Below the pieces are notes generated by a model. The model was not told where the DNA came from. It saw nothing but the letters and a program-made list of their open reading frames with translations, and searched no databases. A stretch of 64,000 bases of DNA, from contig NC_068974.1 of NCBI RefSeq assembly GCF_016808095.1, forward strand, positions 20,506,825 to 20,570,824, given 5' to 3'. Of the stretch, positions 44,003 to 56,999 are shown piece by piece. The position numbers and the translations under genes are program-made. This DNA comes from Vigna angularis. Its lineage: Eukaryota; Streptophyta; Magnoliopsida; Fabales; Fabaceae. Numbering within the stretch: the stretch's first letter is position 1; the number at the start of each line of letters is the position of its first letter.

Positions 44003-44659
44003 TGTTAGTGACTTAGGCCCAAGCCTATCAATTAATCAAAGACACATTACTAAAAGAATAACAAATAAAGTTTCACAATAACCTTGAAAGCAAACCAATA
44101 CCTCTTTGCACACTTCAAAGAGCAACTTTAGGAGCATCCAACAAAATCAAGGACCAAACCATCATGAGATGAAGGGTAAAAAGCTTGAAAAAAAGCAACC
44201 AGGTGGCGCTGAGCGCTCACTCTGAACCGCTCAGCGCTAAAGGCATTCATCCACTTCAATCAGCACGTGGTTCCTGTGATCCAGCACCTGCATTGCATTT
44301 TCCACGTGGTTAATATTGCTTAAATCACAGCTAATTATTAGCATTGCATTTCTTCTAGAGCAAGGGGTGAATCCTCTATAAATTCACCCATTTGTAAATT
44401 TCACTTTTGGAAATATAGAAATAGGCTGTTGAATCTAGTCCAGCCCCTCTATCCGAGAGTCACCCTTTTGCTATTGCTTATCATTGATCCCCTCTAGCTT
44501 CCTTCCAATGATGGAGGGCCGTCTGAGCTAGAGTCATCTTCCCTAAGCACTTCGCGCCACACCTTCACCATAATCCTCCATTGATTCCGCTGCATTCAAG
44601 CTTCCTTCCACGGACGCTCACTGTATTACGGCTCTATCTGCATCTGGACAGAGTCATCA
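44003..44659 (+). repeat. 5' LTR of the non-autonomous element
   Basis: Starts TGTTAGTGACTTAGGCCC and ends GACAGAGTCATCA. Holds GGCGCTGAGCGCTCA and CTCAGCGCT palindromes near 44215-44245 and CTCTATAAATTCACCC (promoter-like) near 44373. Confidence 0.88.
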
Positions 44660-47600
44660 AGTGGTAATCCGAGCCAAGTTCGAATGTGCATCGTGAGCTA
44701 AGTCACTTCTTCTTCATTCTGCTTTGTTTGTAATTTTCCTTTCTCTGTTTCTCATTGTATCGTTGGTACTGTTTCATTCAAATTCTACATCCAGTAGGTT
44801 CTGTTCGTATATCTTCTTGTGTGCCAACCTGTCCTTGAGCGTAGTTTCTCATTTTAATCGGTGGATTCTGTCTTTGAGTAATTTGAGTTTTGAAATCTAC
44901 ATTCTGTTTTTGTCTAAGTCATGTGCATTGGTTCAACACTGGTGCAGTTTTTAATCTGTTATTAAATTTGATTTCAGTTGTGCACTGATGTTCAAATTGA
45001 ATTTGAGCCTTCGTATAAATTCTATCAAACCATAAAAGCCATGCAACATTCGAATGAATGACCTGGTTGATAGATAACCATTGGCCAATTTAATTATATT
45101 TTTGAATTTGTGTGCTGTTTAAAATCTGTTAAGTCATTTCTGGAATTTGAGCTGCTGTCCAATAGCAAGTTCATACTTCATGATCAATGAAAGGCCTAGC
45201 CTAGATCAGTTGCACAATGTGAAAACAGCCTAGCTTCTATGCAGCAGTTAGCCGAAACTGCATGTCCTAGTTGAGTCACTTGAGTTTTCTAATCTGGTTT
45301 AGCATTAGACCATTGCTGAACATCTTTATTTGTGGTTCTAGTGTTTTTCTCAAGTTTTGAGTGCTGTCTCTGAGCCAAATAACTGGTTCATAATCTGTTT
45401 CAGTTTCTAAATCAAAATTTGGATGGTTGAGTTGATTATTTGAAGTAAAATTGAATGTGGAACATTGACTTTGTGATTAATTTGAGTTCTGTATCAGTTA
45501 GCTTATCAAAACAGTTTATAATCATATATTACGTGTGCTGCTATAGAAAATTTCAGGTTCCAACTGCATTTGCAATTTTCACCTACTAAACCATCCAGTT
45601 TGGAACTTCTTTCTTAATACAAGTTGTTGTTTATCTGATGTATGTCCATTTGAAAATTTAATTAACTGGATTGTGGCAATAGGCTAGACCTTGAAAAGCA
45701 AAAAAATAGCCAATTAAAATACAAATTTCATAAGCTCAAAACCCAAATGGTCAGTACAATCTAGTGTGCAAATCTGTCTTGAAACACATAATCAACAAAA
45801 CTGCATCAGAAAACTGCATTCTCTCTTAGGCATTTTGTCAAACACTTTTAACAAATATTGATAGAGTTCAATTTTCGACATTAAGCAACTTGTTTCTGGT
45901 TTCTTGATTTCTTAATCCACTTTAGAGCATTTCATAGGTTCCTTTTGAGTGCCTCCTTGTTTTCTAGCCTCTTGCTTTGCTTGTTTTAATTTCTTGGCCA
46001 TCTAGCACTGTAGCTGTTTGATAAAATGCCTATCAGTGCTGTCTGTTTTTGAACTTGGTAAACTTGCTGTGGCACTAGCTATTACGAATTAACTTGATAT
46101 AGTTGCGAGGTTCAGCTCAATTCAGAGACTTCATCTATCATTGGTAGTCTATTAGGAAGTGGGGAAAAGTGATAAACGACCAGCACGAAGACAAGTCTGG
46201 ACTGCAACAAGCAAATTTGATTTGCTGCCTTTGCAATATCAGTTTGAGTGAACATGGAAAATCAACATATTACATCCACCCTGCAGCTGTGAGATTTGCA
46301 TTGTGACTAGTACAGTCCAAAATTGTTTTTTGAGAGCATCCAAAAGCTGCAATCCTCTTTCTGGTTTTGTTTCTTTAATCAAAATTCAAATGGACAAGTG
46401 GTTTCTGGATCAAAATTGAATCTGGCCAACTGACTAAAAACAGATTTTATCAAGCATTTCTTTGACCAGATTGGTCCAATAATTTCAATTAGTTTGATAC
46501 ACTGTTTGACCAGTTTGGATTGATTCATAAATTGCATTATGGTCACGGTCCTTAATTCCCAATTCTGATTTTTGATTAGCCTTGATTACTCACCAATTAC
46601 AATTGCTAGTGCTTGTATATTTGCTATTGTTGGTACGTTGCAGCTGTGTAAATTTGACCTGGAAGATGTCCTATAGATATTTGCAATAGCTTGAAAGGTG
46701 GAAATAGAAAACAGTACAGAGGCAAGGTCCAGTAGCAGCAAAAACTACCCGTGAAGCTTGAAAATAACATTGTGCAAGGGTGAATATATCAAACACAGCC
46801 AGATGCACTTGTGAGGAGGGTTTCAAACAGTTGAATGCAGTAAAGATTGAAAGCAACGCTGCAGCCAAGAGAGATGTAGAGTAGAATTGGACTTATGAGC
46901 ATTAGATAACTAGTGCAGCAGCCGAATTGCAAAGATTGGGTAAGAGCTTGGAGCAGGTGTCTCGGAATAAGCAACAGCAGCTAGGAACAAACCTTAATCA
47001 ACGAATTTATTCCTGGAAAGCAAAAGGAGGTTCTTTCTTTACAAGCAATCGATATCTCCCTATCTTCAAGGGACTCAAGGAAACCATGCTGCTAGGATCA
47101 CATGCATCTTGTTCTGCACAAGGAATTTGTACAAAACCGTGGCAGCAACATTTGTGTTTGTTTTGTTCATTTTGGATTTGTAATAGGTTTTTATGTTAAT
47201 TTCTTTTATTTGTAAAAAGCCATTGAAAGTCCAAGTGGTTTGGAAGAGAAAGTCCAAGTGGTTTGGAAGAGAAAGTCCAAGTGGTTTGGAAGAGTCCTGG
47301 TGCTCTTTCAACTCTTGGCAAAACTTTTCTTGCTTGTGTTTAAATTTTGGTGTCACGTGTTTAAGGGTGACTTAGGCTACAAGAGATTAAACTTTAAGCC
47401 TTCTCACATTAGGTGTCCACCATTAGGGGTTTAGTCTTTTTGATTGTTTGATTTTTTTTGGGTAACATTAGGTGTCCGCCATTAGGGTCTAGTCTTTTTG
47501 ATTGTTTGATTTTTTTGTGTTTTACGTTTAGGGATCATTAGAGTCCGAAAGTCTTGGATTGTTTGTGTTTGTCTGTGAGTCGTGTTTTTAAAAGTAATTT

Positions 47601-47750
47601 TAGTTTAAGGGGTAATTAGTTAGTAACCTAAGACATTTCTGACAAGGGAAGATTTTGTACTTAAGCCGCCTTTGACTCACTTCTCTTACCTAGGATTTAT
47701 CTAAGGGTGAATCTTATAACCCTTTAGAATAAGAAAACTTCTAATAACAA
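44660..47750. other. Long non-coding interior of the LTR element
   Basis: About 3.1 kb without a credible open frame; the several 60-100-residue frames have no family features. Small tandem repeats are present at 47227-47294 (a 22-bp unit, AGTCCAAGTGGTTTGGAAGA, three times) and 47407-47515 (about 60 bp, twice, CATTAGGTGTCC...). It may be unrelated DNA captured by the element. Confidence 0.6.
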
Positions 47751-47751
47751 A

Positions 47752-48545
47752 GGATGTCAAGTCATAGGTCATCTAGGATTAGTGAAATGGAGAAGCTAAA
47801 TGCTCTTAAGGCCATAATGAAACAGATTGGGAATTTGGAAGAGAGAATGAATCAAGATAAGCTTAATAGGGAGGTGTAAACCTCAATCATCCAGAAATCA
47901 AGAGCTTATAAGAGAACTCATTCAAGAGGACAAGTCATTCATTCAAAATTTAAATGGGTTTTCTCGTCAGGCAAGAGAGTTTAGAGGAGAACTTATGATG
48001 TTCGAGACAGGTAAAAGAAGAATTGAGAGAGAACATAAGGAATTATAAGAAAGAATAGAAAGGCAAGAGAGAAGAAAAGAAGAAAGAAAAGAAGAGGAAG
48101 AGAGAATAAAAGAAGAAAGAAAATAAGAGGAAAAAAGATGAAAAAAAGAAAGAAAAGAAGAGGAAGAGAGAATAGAAGAAGAAAGAAAAAAGGAAGAGAG
48201 AAGAAGAGAAAAAAAGAGAAGAGAAGAAGAAAGAAAAGAAGAGGAAAAGAGAAGAAGAAAGAAGAGAGCAAGAGAGAAGAGAGACGAGAAGAGAAGAAAA
48301 GAAGAGAAGAAAAAGAAAAGAGAGAAAAGGAAGAAATTAAAAGAAAAGAAATGGAAGAAAAGGAAAAAGAACAACTAAGGGAAACATCACCTCCTACACC
48401 CACAATAGAACCTAGACTCTTAAGGGGAGATTTTCTATCCTTTCACTTTTCTCCATTTATTTTTGAGTTTCCAAAATTCAACTTTTCTTTCAAAGAAAGC
48501 CATTCCATCTTTTCAAAACTAATTTTCAACACATGGAAATAAAAA
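47752..48545 (+). pseudogene. Gag-like remnant with homopurine (Glu/Lys/Arg) tract
   Basis: Begins ATGTCAAGTCATAGG and reads SSRISEMEKLNALKAIMKQI, NLEERMNQDK and then stops and shifts. From 48005 to 48375 the plus strand is almost purely A and G, coding runs of Glu, Lys and Arg in every frame. The longest frame (48138-48542) ends ETSPPTPTIEPRLL. The order (coiled-coil start, charged run, Pro-rich) suggests a degraded gag, but family assignment is uncertain. Confidence 0.55.
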
Positions 48546-48842
48546 ACTTGAGTAATGGTTACCTTTTTGGTTACCATAACTCAAGACAAAAATAAAATTT
48601 AAAAAAATTTTAAATGAAGAAAGGTTTCTTTGTTATAATAAAATTTCAAATTTGGGAAACCTTTTAAACATGTTCCTCTTATATCTTATTGGCTCAAATA
48701 AGACTAATTAGAGATATGTTTGATGCTTATTGCAGATTGATATTTAACCCAAGAGGGACTTTGTGAAGCCAACAAAAATAAGTCCTCATCATACAGACAT
48801 ACCATCAGATTTACAAACAAATCCTTTCCAAGGGGGAGGGGA

Positions 48843-49510
48843 TGATGACTTGGGCCCAAGCCCATCAATTAGTCAAGGACCTATTACTAAAAGAATGACA
48901 AATAAAGTTTCACAATGACCTTGAAAGCAAGCCAACACCTCTTTGCACACTTCAAAGAGCAACTTTAGGAGCATCCAACAAAGCCCATCACGGACCAAAC
49001 CATCATGAGATGAAGGGTAGAAATCTTAAAGAAAAGCAACCAGGTGGCGTTGAGCGCCCACCCTACATCGATCAACACTAGCGACATTAATCCACTTCAA
49101 TCAACACGTGGTTCCTGTGATCCAGTACCTGCTTTGCATTTTCCACGTGGCCAATATTGTTTAAATCATAGCTAATTATTAGCATTGCATTTCTTCTAGA
49201 GCAAGGGGGTGAATCTCCTATAAATTCACCCATCCCTCTTTCTAAATTTCACTTTTGGAAATATAGAAATAGGCTGTTGAATCTAGTCCAGCCCTTCTAT
49301 CCAAGAGTCACCCTTTTGATGTTGCTTATCATTGATCCCCTTTAGCTTCCTTCCAATGATGGAGGGTCATCTGAGCTAGAGTCATCTTCCTTAAGCACTT
49401 CGCGTCACACCTTCACCATAATCCTCCATTGATTCCCTTGCATTCAAGCTTCCTTCCACGGACTCAAGCTTAGCTATTACGACTCTATCTGCATCTGGAC
49501 AGAGTCATCA
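48843..49510 (+). repeat. 3' LTR of the non-autonomous element
   Basis: Starts TGATGACTTGGGCCC after the polypurine tract and ends GAGTCATCA. It matches 44003-44659 with scattered substitutions and small indels. Confidence 0.88.
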
Positions 49511-50089
49511 GTCGTTGTCTTTTTATAATGAAAGAAAAAAGACATTTAATAGAATAAAGCAATAGACACACAATTTTTATACTGGTTCGTTCTAACTAAA
49601 TTACGTCCAGTCTCTCCCAAGAACTCTTGAGAGGTTCCATTTATCTTTTTCAAAGATTACATGTAGGTTTAACCCATTCTTGGTTGTGTAATATTATTCA
49701 CTACTCCTCGTAGCCTTAGACTCCCATCTAGTTGAGTTTAACACACTCTTAATTATGTATATTATTCACCACTCCTGGTATCCGCAAACAATCCTGGTAT
49801 CTCATGGATACATTGCCTAGTTGAGTCTCACCCACTCTTGGTTCAGCTAGACAATGCGTTTAGTTTGAGTATTCTAACCCACTCTTAGTTTGCAAGTATT
49901 CTAGCAACTTTTGGCACCTGAGTATTCTAGTCACTCTTGGCACTTGATTATTCTAGAAACTCTTGGAACCTGAGAATTCTAGCCACTCTTGGCATTTCTA
50001 GACAATCCTGGTATCTACTTACCTAATTGAGTAACACTCACTCTTGGTTGTAAGTGTCCTACTATCATGCATGCCAAGCCCTACAAACT
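49511..50089. other. Degenerate repeat-like sequence
   Basis: Contains TTTATACTGGTTCG (the inverse of a motif in the SIRE-like LTRs) and many CACTCTTGG, ATCCTGGTATC and TATTCTAG words repeated at 20-40-bp spacing. Probably a minus-strand LTR remnant, like 11860-12030. No gene is seen. Confidence 0.4.
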
Positions 50090-53042
50090 TTAATGGTTAA
50101 GTGAGGAAGTGAAATCTTGGTCAATAAACAAGTCCATATTTCCTTTTCTATTGGAAAATACCAAGATGAGGTTCTTTGTGATGTTGTTTCCATGGAAGCA
50201 ACTCACATCCTATTAGGAAGACCTTGGCAATTTGATAGAAATGTTCAACATGATGGTCTTACTAATAGGATGTCTTTTACTTTCCAAAGGCACAAGGTCA
50301 TATTAAAACCTCTCACTCTAAAGGAAATACATGAGGACCACCTCATTATGAAGTCTAAGAGAGGTGAAGAAAAAGAGAAGGTCAAGAATAATTGTATCAT
50401 CTCTCATAAAGAGGTATTTAAAGTTATTGAAAACAAATAGCCTATTTTTTGTGTTTTCCCTTCACAGTGTCTCACATCCACTCCCGTCCTTAAGTCTTGT
50501 AAGTTAGATAATTTGTTAGAGGAGTTCCAAGATGTGTTTCAAGATCCTCCAAAAGGTTTACAACCTATTAGAGGAATTGAACACCAAATTGATTTTATAC
50601 CAGGATCTTCTCTTCCAAACCGTCCAGCTTATCAAACAAATCTCATGGAAACTCAAGAAATTCAAAGACAAGTAGAGGGTTTGTTGTCTAAAGGGTGGGT
50701 TAGAGATAACATGAGTCTGTGTGCTATGGTTGTGATACTTATTCCTAAAAAGGATGGCTCATGGCGTATGTGCACTGACTGTCGGGCCAATAATAACATA
50801 ACCATTAAGTATAGACATCCCATGCCTAGGTTAGATGATTTATTAGATGAGCTTCATGGTTCCACCATATTCTCCAAAATTGATCTTAAGAGCGGTTATA
50901 ATCAAATTTGAATTAAAGAAGGGGATGAATGGAAGACTGCCTTTAAGACCAAATTTGGAATATATGAGTGGCTTGTCATGCCTTTTGGTTTGACTAATGC
51001 TCCTAGTACTTTCATGCGTCTCATGCATCATGTTTTAAAACCTTTCATAGGAAAATATGTGTGGTCTACTTTGATGACATTCTCATTTATACTTTCATGC
51101 GCCTCATGCATCATGTTTTAAAACCTTTCATAGGAAAATATATAGTGGTTTACTTTGATGACATTCTCATTTATAGTGTGTATTTAGATGACCATTGCAT
51201 GCATGTTAGGAGTGTTCTTCAAGCTCTAAGGGATGCATCATTATTTTCTAATTTAGAGAAGTGCATATTTGGCATGAAGCAAGTAGTTTTTCTAGGCTTT
51301 GTCATTAGCTCCCAAGGAGTTAAAGTTGACTCCTCCAAAATTGATGCCATTAGGGAGTGGCCTATTCCTCAAAACATCAAGGATGTGAGGAGTTTTCATG
51401 GCTTAGCTAGTTTTTACCGTCGCTTTGTGCTTAATTTCTCTTTTCTCGCCACTCGTTTAAGTTACATAGTAAAGAAGGATGTAGGTTTTAAGTGGGGGGG
51501 ATGAGCAACAAAAGAGTTTTCAAGTCCTTAAACACAAGTTAACTCATGCTCCCATTTTAGCCTTGCCTGACTTTTATAATTCCTTTGAAGTTGATTGTGA
51601 TGCTTCTAATGTAGGCATTGGGGCTATGCTTCTTCAAGAAGAGCATCCTATTGCTTACTTTAATGAAAAGCTTAAAGGGAGTCACTTAAATTATTCTACC
51701 TATGACAATGAATTATATGCTCTTATTCAAGCCTTGCAAACTTGGCAACATTACTTTCTTTCAAAAGAGTTTGTGATCCATAGTGATCATTGAGACTTTG
51801 AAACATTTGAAAAGCCAAGACAAACTCAATGAGAGACATCCTAAGTGGATAGAGTTCTTAGAACAATTTCCTTATGTTATCAAACACAAGAAGGGTTCTT
51901 CTAACATAGTAGCTGATGCACTATCAAGAAGACACACTCTTTTGACTACTCTTGAAACCAAGTTTGTTGGGTTTGATCACATGAAGGAATTTTATCAAGA
52001 AGATAGTGATTTCTCTTCTTTATTTGAACAATGTACTCATGGGCCACACAAGGATTTTTTTCCTCTCAAATGGTTTTCTTTTAAAAAAACAAATGCCTTT
52101 GTGTGCCCAAGAGTTCATTGCGTCTTCTCTTAAAGAAGCACATGAGGGGGGATTGATGGGTCACTTTGGGATTGCAAAAAATTTAGTTATTCTTCATGAT
52201 CATTTTTATTGGCCTCACATGCATAAACATGTAGCTAAGTTTTGTGGTCAATGCATTCCATGTAAACATGCTAAGTCCACCACCCATCGTCATGGCTTAT
52301 ACACTCCCCTACCTATGCCTAGTAGTCCTTGGGTTGATATTTCTATGGATTTTGTTTTGGGCTTACCTAGGACATAATGAGGGATGAACTCTATCTTTGT
52401 GGTAGTAGACCGATTTTCAAAAATGGCTCACTTTATTCCATGCCACAAAGTTGATGATGTTGTCCATATTGCTAATTTATTCTTTAGAAAGGTTGTATTC
52501 TGCATGGGTTACCTAAGACAATAGTTTTTGATAGAGATTCAAAGTTCCTTAGTCATTTCTAGCGATTTTTGTTAAACAAGTTGGGTGTTAAACTCCTTTT
52601 CTCTACCACTTGTCATCCACAAACTTCGTCAGACTAAGGTGACTAATAAAACTTTGGGTCAACTATTGAGATGTTGTCTTGAGGGCAATCCATGCTAGTG
52701 GAAAGAGTTGCTACCTCATATTGAGTTTGCTAATAATAGGGTTGTTAACTCTTCCTCCTCTCACTCTCCTTTTCATATTGTCTATGGTTTCAATCCCCTC
52801 ACTCCATTGGACCTTCTTCCCCCTCCTTGATTTTGAGTCCATGTGCTTAGATGGTGTGTCCAAAGCGTAGTTTGTTAAATATTTGCATAGTAGAGTCAAG
52901 ATGCGCATTGAACACACCAATCAAAAGCATGCATCTATTGTCAATAAGCATAGAAAAGGATGACAAGAAGCATGAAGAGAATAAAAGGATGACAAGAAGC
53001 ATGGCTAAAGGAAATCATCTTATGTCTTGCCTCCTTTATTCG
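50090..53042 (+). pseudogene. Decayed Ty3/gypsy pol: protease end, RT, RNase H, integrase
   Basis: Protease tail ATHILLGRPWQFDR (50190-50240). RT spans about 50580-51500 with [50 protein letters not shown] and the catalytic [10 protein letters not shown]. RNase H shows [20 protein letters not shown] and a new frame with [13 protein letters not shown]. Integrase shows HEGGLMGHFGIAKN, HFYWPHMHKHV, a CxxC pair, PWVDISMDFVLGLPRT and later [15 protein letters not shown]. At least six stops or frameshifts occur (for example 50909 and near 51504, 51791, 52131 and 52376). Gag and both LTRs are missing. The tail MTRSMAKGN is cut at 53042 by a solo LTR and seems to go on at 54450. Confidence 0.9.
51010..51167 (+). 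repeat. 79-bp tandem duplication across the RT active site
   Basis: The coding around TTTCATGCGTCTCATGCATC through GATGACATTCTCATTTATAC is repeated directly. The first copy has lost a base in the YFDDILIY codons and the second keeps the frame. It is a slippage or unequal-repair event in the dead element. Confidence 0.9.
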
Positions 53043-54449
53043 TGTTGAGATTGTTGATAGGGGGAGCACATGTTTAGTTGAACCCACAATCTTAGTGATA
53101 ATTGTGTTTTTGATGATAACAACAAATATTTAATTATAACACATGTATGTACTGTGTTATACATGTCATATGCTTTTGATTACTGTGTTATATTTGTTAA
53201 AAGCCGAACATTATTGTGTTGATTAAAGCATACCACTATGATTAATATGTGATTTTATTTGTGGATGCATAATGTAAGGTTTCGGAAATGAAAAACCACA
53301 AGCACTATGGTTGAATTTTAAAGTGTGGCAAAACAATAGTTTTAAGTCAATTACATTATTGATGAAATCGATTAAAACCCGCGGGTTTGCACAAATACTT
53401 TTCAAGTGTGCTATGAGATATTTTGAGAAGAAAAGTTTTCAAAAGTGTGCTAAGTGTTTTCAATTAATTGATTGCATGCAACGTGTATTCAACTAAGTTT
53501 GTTGTTGATTTGAAAACTGTTTAAATGCTTAACATAATTGTAACAACGATCATATTTTTAATGTGTTGACCAAACATTTATTGAAAATCGATTATATTAA
53601 ATGCATATTCAATTAATGCATTTGACTGCTATTATTCTATTACAACTGTCAAATGTATTAGACTACGTTAATAGCTAAATCGATTAAAATGCGTCTAATG
53701 TGTGTAATACTATAAATTGACGCTGATTTGACTTTTGTAAGAGCTTTTGGGAATTAACACTTTCATATCTTTCAGAAAATGCTATGTGATCTTATAGAGG
53801 AAAGAAAATTTCCAAGAACCAAAGATTGATCGTGGTGATGAAAGACTTGAAGGTTTCTTGCGAAACAAGGTTTACTGGGTTTGAACGTCTGATCTATCTG
53901 CATAAAGAGGTGTGCACTACTTGATCAGGAAATCTGCAATCGTGAAGATTGACTGGTGTTCCCTGTTGTAATTACAAGCAGAAGAAATGTGTTCTTGACT
54001 TTTAGGGTGACTCAAAGGGTTTGACAGCAGAAGAGGGTGTTCTTGTTGCGTGTTTGTATTGTTTACTGCCTATATTTAGATTAGTGGGTTAGAGAGGTGT
54101 TTTACATTTTGACGTGAGTTCGCTGTAAAAACCTTGGTGTAAAAACCTAGATCTTTATAGTACTTTGGCTTCAAACTTAGGTTGATTGGAAGGATATTAG
54201 ATATAGGCTTGGCCGAACCAGTATAAAAAGCAGTGTTTGAATTCTCTCTTCCCTATCTCTGCATATAATCGAGTAACATGTCTTTGCATTCGATTAAGTG
54301 ATCTACTACATTACATACTATTTTACTTGCGGTTCAAGAAAAGCATAAAGACATCCTATTTTGCAAAAAAGATCTTGAAAGCTTATATTTTTACGCATCA
54401 CAATTCACCCCCCTCTTGGTGTGAGAAACTAAGCCATTCTTTTTTAACA
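53043..54449 (+). mobile_element. Solo LTR, SIRE-like Ty1/copia
   Basis: Starts TGTTGAGATTGTTGATAG and ends CTTTTTTAACA, with the 5-bp duplication ATTCG on both sides (53038-53042 and 54450-54454). It is homologous to the LTRs at 54537-55962 and 58705-60120. No primer site follows, so it is a true solo LTR left by LTR-LTR recombination. It contains GGCCGAACCAGTATAAAAAG (promoter) near 54210. Confidence 0.94.
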
Positions 54450-54536
54450 ATTCGTTTGTACAAAAAGAGTAGAATAGGTTTCTTGGCGTGTATTTGCCTC
54501 TTTTGTCTTCTTTTGTTTATTTTGGTTGTAGAGAAG

Positions 54537-55962
54537 TGTTGAGATTGTTGATAGGGGGAGCAAAGGTTCAGCTTAACCCACAATCTCAATGATATATGTG
54601 TTTTTGATGATGACAACACATAATTATTAATACATGTGTATTCTATGTTACATGTTCTATATTTACATGTTATATGCTTTTGATCAATGTGTTAAATCTG
54701 TTTAAGCATATATGAGGCATGATTGTGTTGTTCATTGCATATCACTGTGTTACATATGTGTTTTCATATGTGAATGCATGACATATGATGTTGAAAAGGA
54801 AAACCACAAACACTTATATTGAACTTTAAATGTGTGGCAAAATAACAGGTTTAAGTCGATTTCATTATGGGATGAATCGATTAAAACTCATGTCTTTGTA
54901 CAAACTATTTTCAAGTGTGCTGTGAGATTTTTTCAAAGAGAAAGTTTTTCAAAACTATGCTTAACATTGTTACTTAGTCGATTGCATGCGTGCTGTATTC
55001 AATTAAGTTTGTTATTGTTTTGAAATTCTGTTAATACTTGACATAAATGTCTAACGTTCATATTTTTAATTGTGTTGACCAAGTATTAAATGATAGTCGA
55101 CTACATTAATTGTGCATTCAATTATTTATCGTGTTTGCTGCTAACAGTTATAGAAAAATTGTTATATTCAATTGCTTTAGTAGCTTAGTTGATTAAATTC
55201 TGTTTGAGATATGTTATTCTATAAATTGACGCGAATTTGATTTCTGTAAGAACTTTTGTGATTCTAACATTTTCATATCTTTTACAGAAAGCTGTGATCT
55301 TACAAGAAGAGAGAAAAAACTCCAAGAAACAAGAGTGACCGTGGTGATCAACTACTTGTGATTTCTTGAAGAGCAAGACTATTGTGTTTTGCAAAGGCTG
55401 ATCAACTTGCACATTTGGGTGTCATTGAGAGATCAGATTCTACAATCTTTTGAAGATTGGTTTGAGGTTCCCTCTTGTGATTACAGGAAGAAGAACGTGT
55501 GGCATTCTTGACTTTGAGAGTGTCTCAAAGGGTTTAGACGGCAGGAGAGAGGATTCTTGTTGCTGGTATTGTTGTGTACTGCCTATATTTTGATTAGAGG
55601 GTTAGAGATGTGTTTTATATTTTTGATGTGTGGTCGCTATAAAAGCCTTGCTGTAAAAACCTTGATCATTATAGTGCATTGGCTTCCTGTGGTTAGAAGG
55701 ACACTGGATGTAGGCTTGGCCGAACCAGTATAAAAACACATTGTTTGAATTTTCTCATCCCTACTCTCTTTATTCAATCGATTACGTTCTGCATTCATTC
55801 CATTAAGTTTCCGCTGCATTAAAAATATTTTACCTTGCGATTCAAGAAAAGTATCAAGGCTTCATTTTTGTGAAAAATATTTTAACAGATTTTTCTTTTA
55901 CATTTCACCAATTCACCCCCCCCCCCCTTGGTTTGAGAAAGTGAGCCATTCTATTTTTAACA
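54537..55962 (+). repeat. 5' LTR of the SIRE-like element
   Basis: TGTTGAGATTGTTG to CTATTTTTAACA. Promoter-like CCGAACCAGTATAAAAACAC lies near 55722. A C run (nine or so) occurs near 55918. Confidence 0.95.
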
Positions 55963-56044
55963 ATTGGTATCATAGCTGGTTTTCATAAAATATTTGAAAA
56001 ACTAATCGATTAATAATTTCCGTTTAATCGATTGATCTTGGAAA

Positions 56045-56995
56045 ATGGCTTTCAATTCTCAGACCTTTGGTGAATGTGCTTCCACAAATAGACCACCAGT
56101 ATTGGCTGGAGAAAACTATGGTTTTTGGAAAATAAGAATGCAAATCTTTCTTGAATCCCTGGATAAAGGACTTTGGGATGGAACTCTAAACGTTCCATAT
56201 GAACCCACTCAAATTATGAATGGAAAAACTGTTTTGAAAAACTTTTCTAAGTGGACTCAAGATGAAAACCGTAGAGCACACTATGAGTTTAAGGCTAGGA
56301 ATGTAATTGGTTTAGCGCTAACGATGGATGAATTTTTCAAGATATCACAATGCAAGACTGCCAATGAAATGTGGAAGGTTCTTGAGGTGACACATGAAGC
56401 GATAGACGAAGTGAAACGTGCTAGGAAAAACTCCCTTGTACAAGAGTATGAATTATTAAAGATGAAAGCTGGTGAGACGATTATGAAGTGCAAAAAAGAT
56501 TTACACATATAGTAAATCATCTCATGGCTCTCAGAAAAGTGTTTGATAAAGAGGAGATCAACATAAAGATTCTGAAAAGTCTTAATAGGAGTTGGCAGCC
56601 AAAGGTAACAGCCATATCTGAATCAAGAGATTTGACTAACATGAATATGGCAACTTTGTTTGGCAAGCTCAGGGAGTATGAACTAGAACTTGGAAGGCTG
56701 AAAGAGAAAGAAGAAATTGAAGAAAAAAAATCGATTACTCTCAAAGCCACAAGCAAGAAATCCTCCAAGAAGGCTGAATCTGAAGCTGAATCAGATGCAG
56801 AAGTACTAGAAAAGGAAATCATGAATATGATCGTGAGAAAATTTAACAGATTCATGAAGAATAAAAATTATGCAACTAAAATTGCAGGCTTTTCAAGAGG
56901 AGGAAAGAAGAGCTCAAGAAGCAATGTTGTATAATGTTATGAATGTGGAAAGATGGTCATATCAAGCCTGACTGTCCAAACTTGAAGAACAAGCA
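56045..56995 (+). pseudogene. SIRE-like gag
   Basis: First frame (56045-56512): MAFNSQTFGECAS, RPPVLAGENYGFWKIRMQIF, LWDG, FKARNVIGLALTMDEFFKIS and ANEMWKVLEVTHEAIDEVKR, the gag (UBN2-type) of copia SIRE elements. An extra A near 56498 shifts it into a second frame (56488-56934) with LKSLNRSWQPKVTAISESRD and LREYELELGRLKEKEEIEEK, then a Lys/Ser/Glu-rich part. A zinc knuckle (CYECGK ... HIKPDCP pattern) follows at about 56936-56982, broken by a one-base loss. It would be the coat protein. Confidence 0.9.
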
Positions 56996-56999
56996 GAAA

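Larger units (their letters stand above)
44003..49510 (+). mobile_element. Non-autonomous LTR retrotransposon (gag remnant only)
   Basis: The 5' LTR (44003-44659) and 3' LTR (48843-49510) share almost the full length and end GAGTCATCA. The primer site TGGTAATCCGAGCC (44662 onward) resembles the initiator-Met tRNA site. A polypurine tract AAGGGGGAGGGGA precedes the 3' LTR. The interior has about 3 kb with no coding, then a decayed gag-like frame. No RT or integrase is present. The flanks TCAGA and GTCGT do not match. The 5' LTR begins 2 bp after the hAT target duplication. It resembles the large-derivative (LARD) type. Confidence 0.85.

Noticed and set aside
47967..48403. Minus-strand Phe/Leu/Ser hydrophobic open frames
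   Set aside because: They are the complement of the purine-rich gag tract; low complexity alone explains them.
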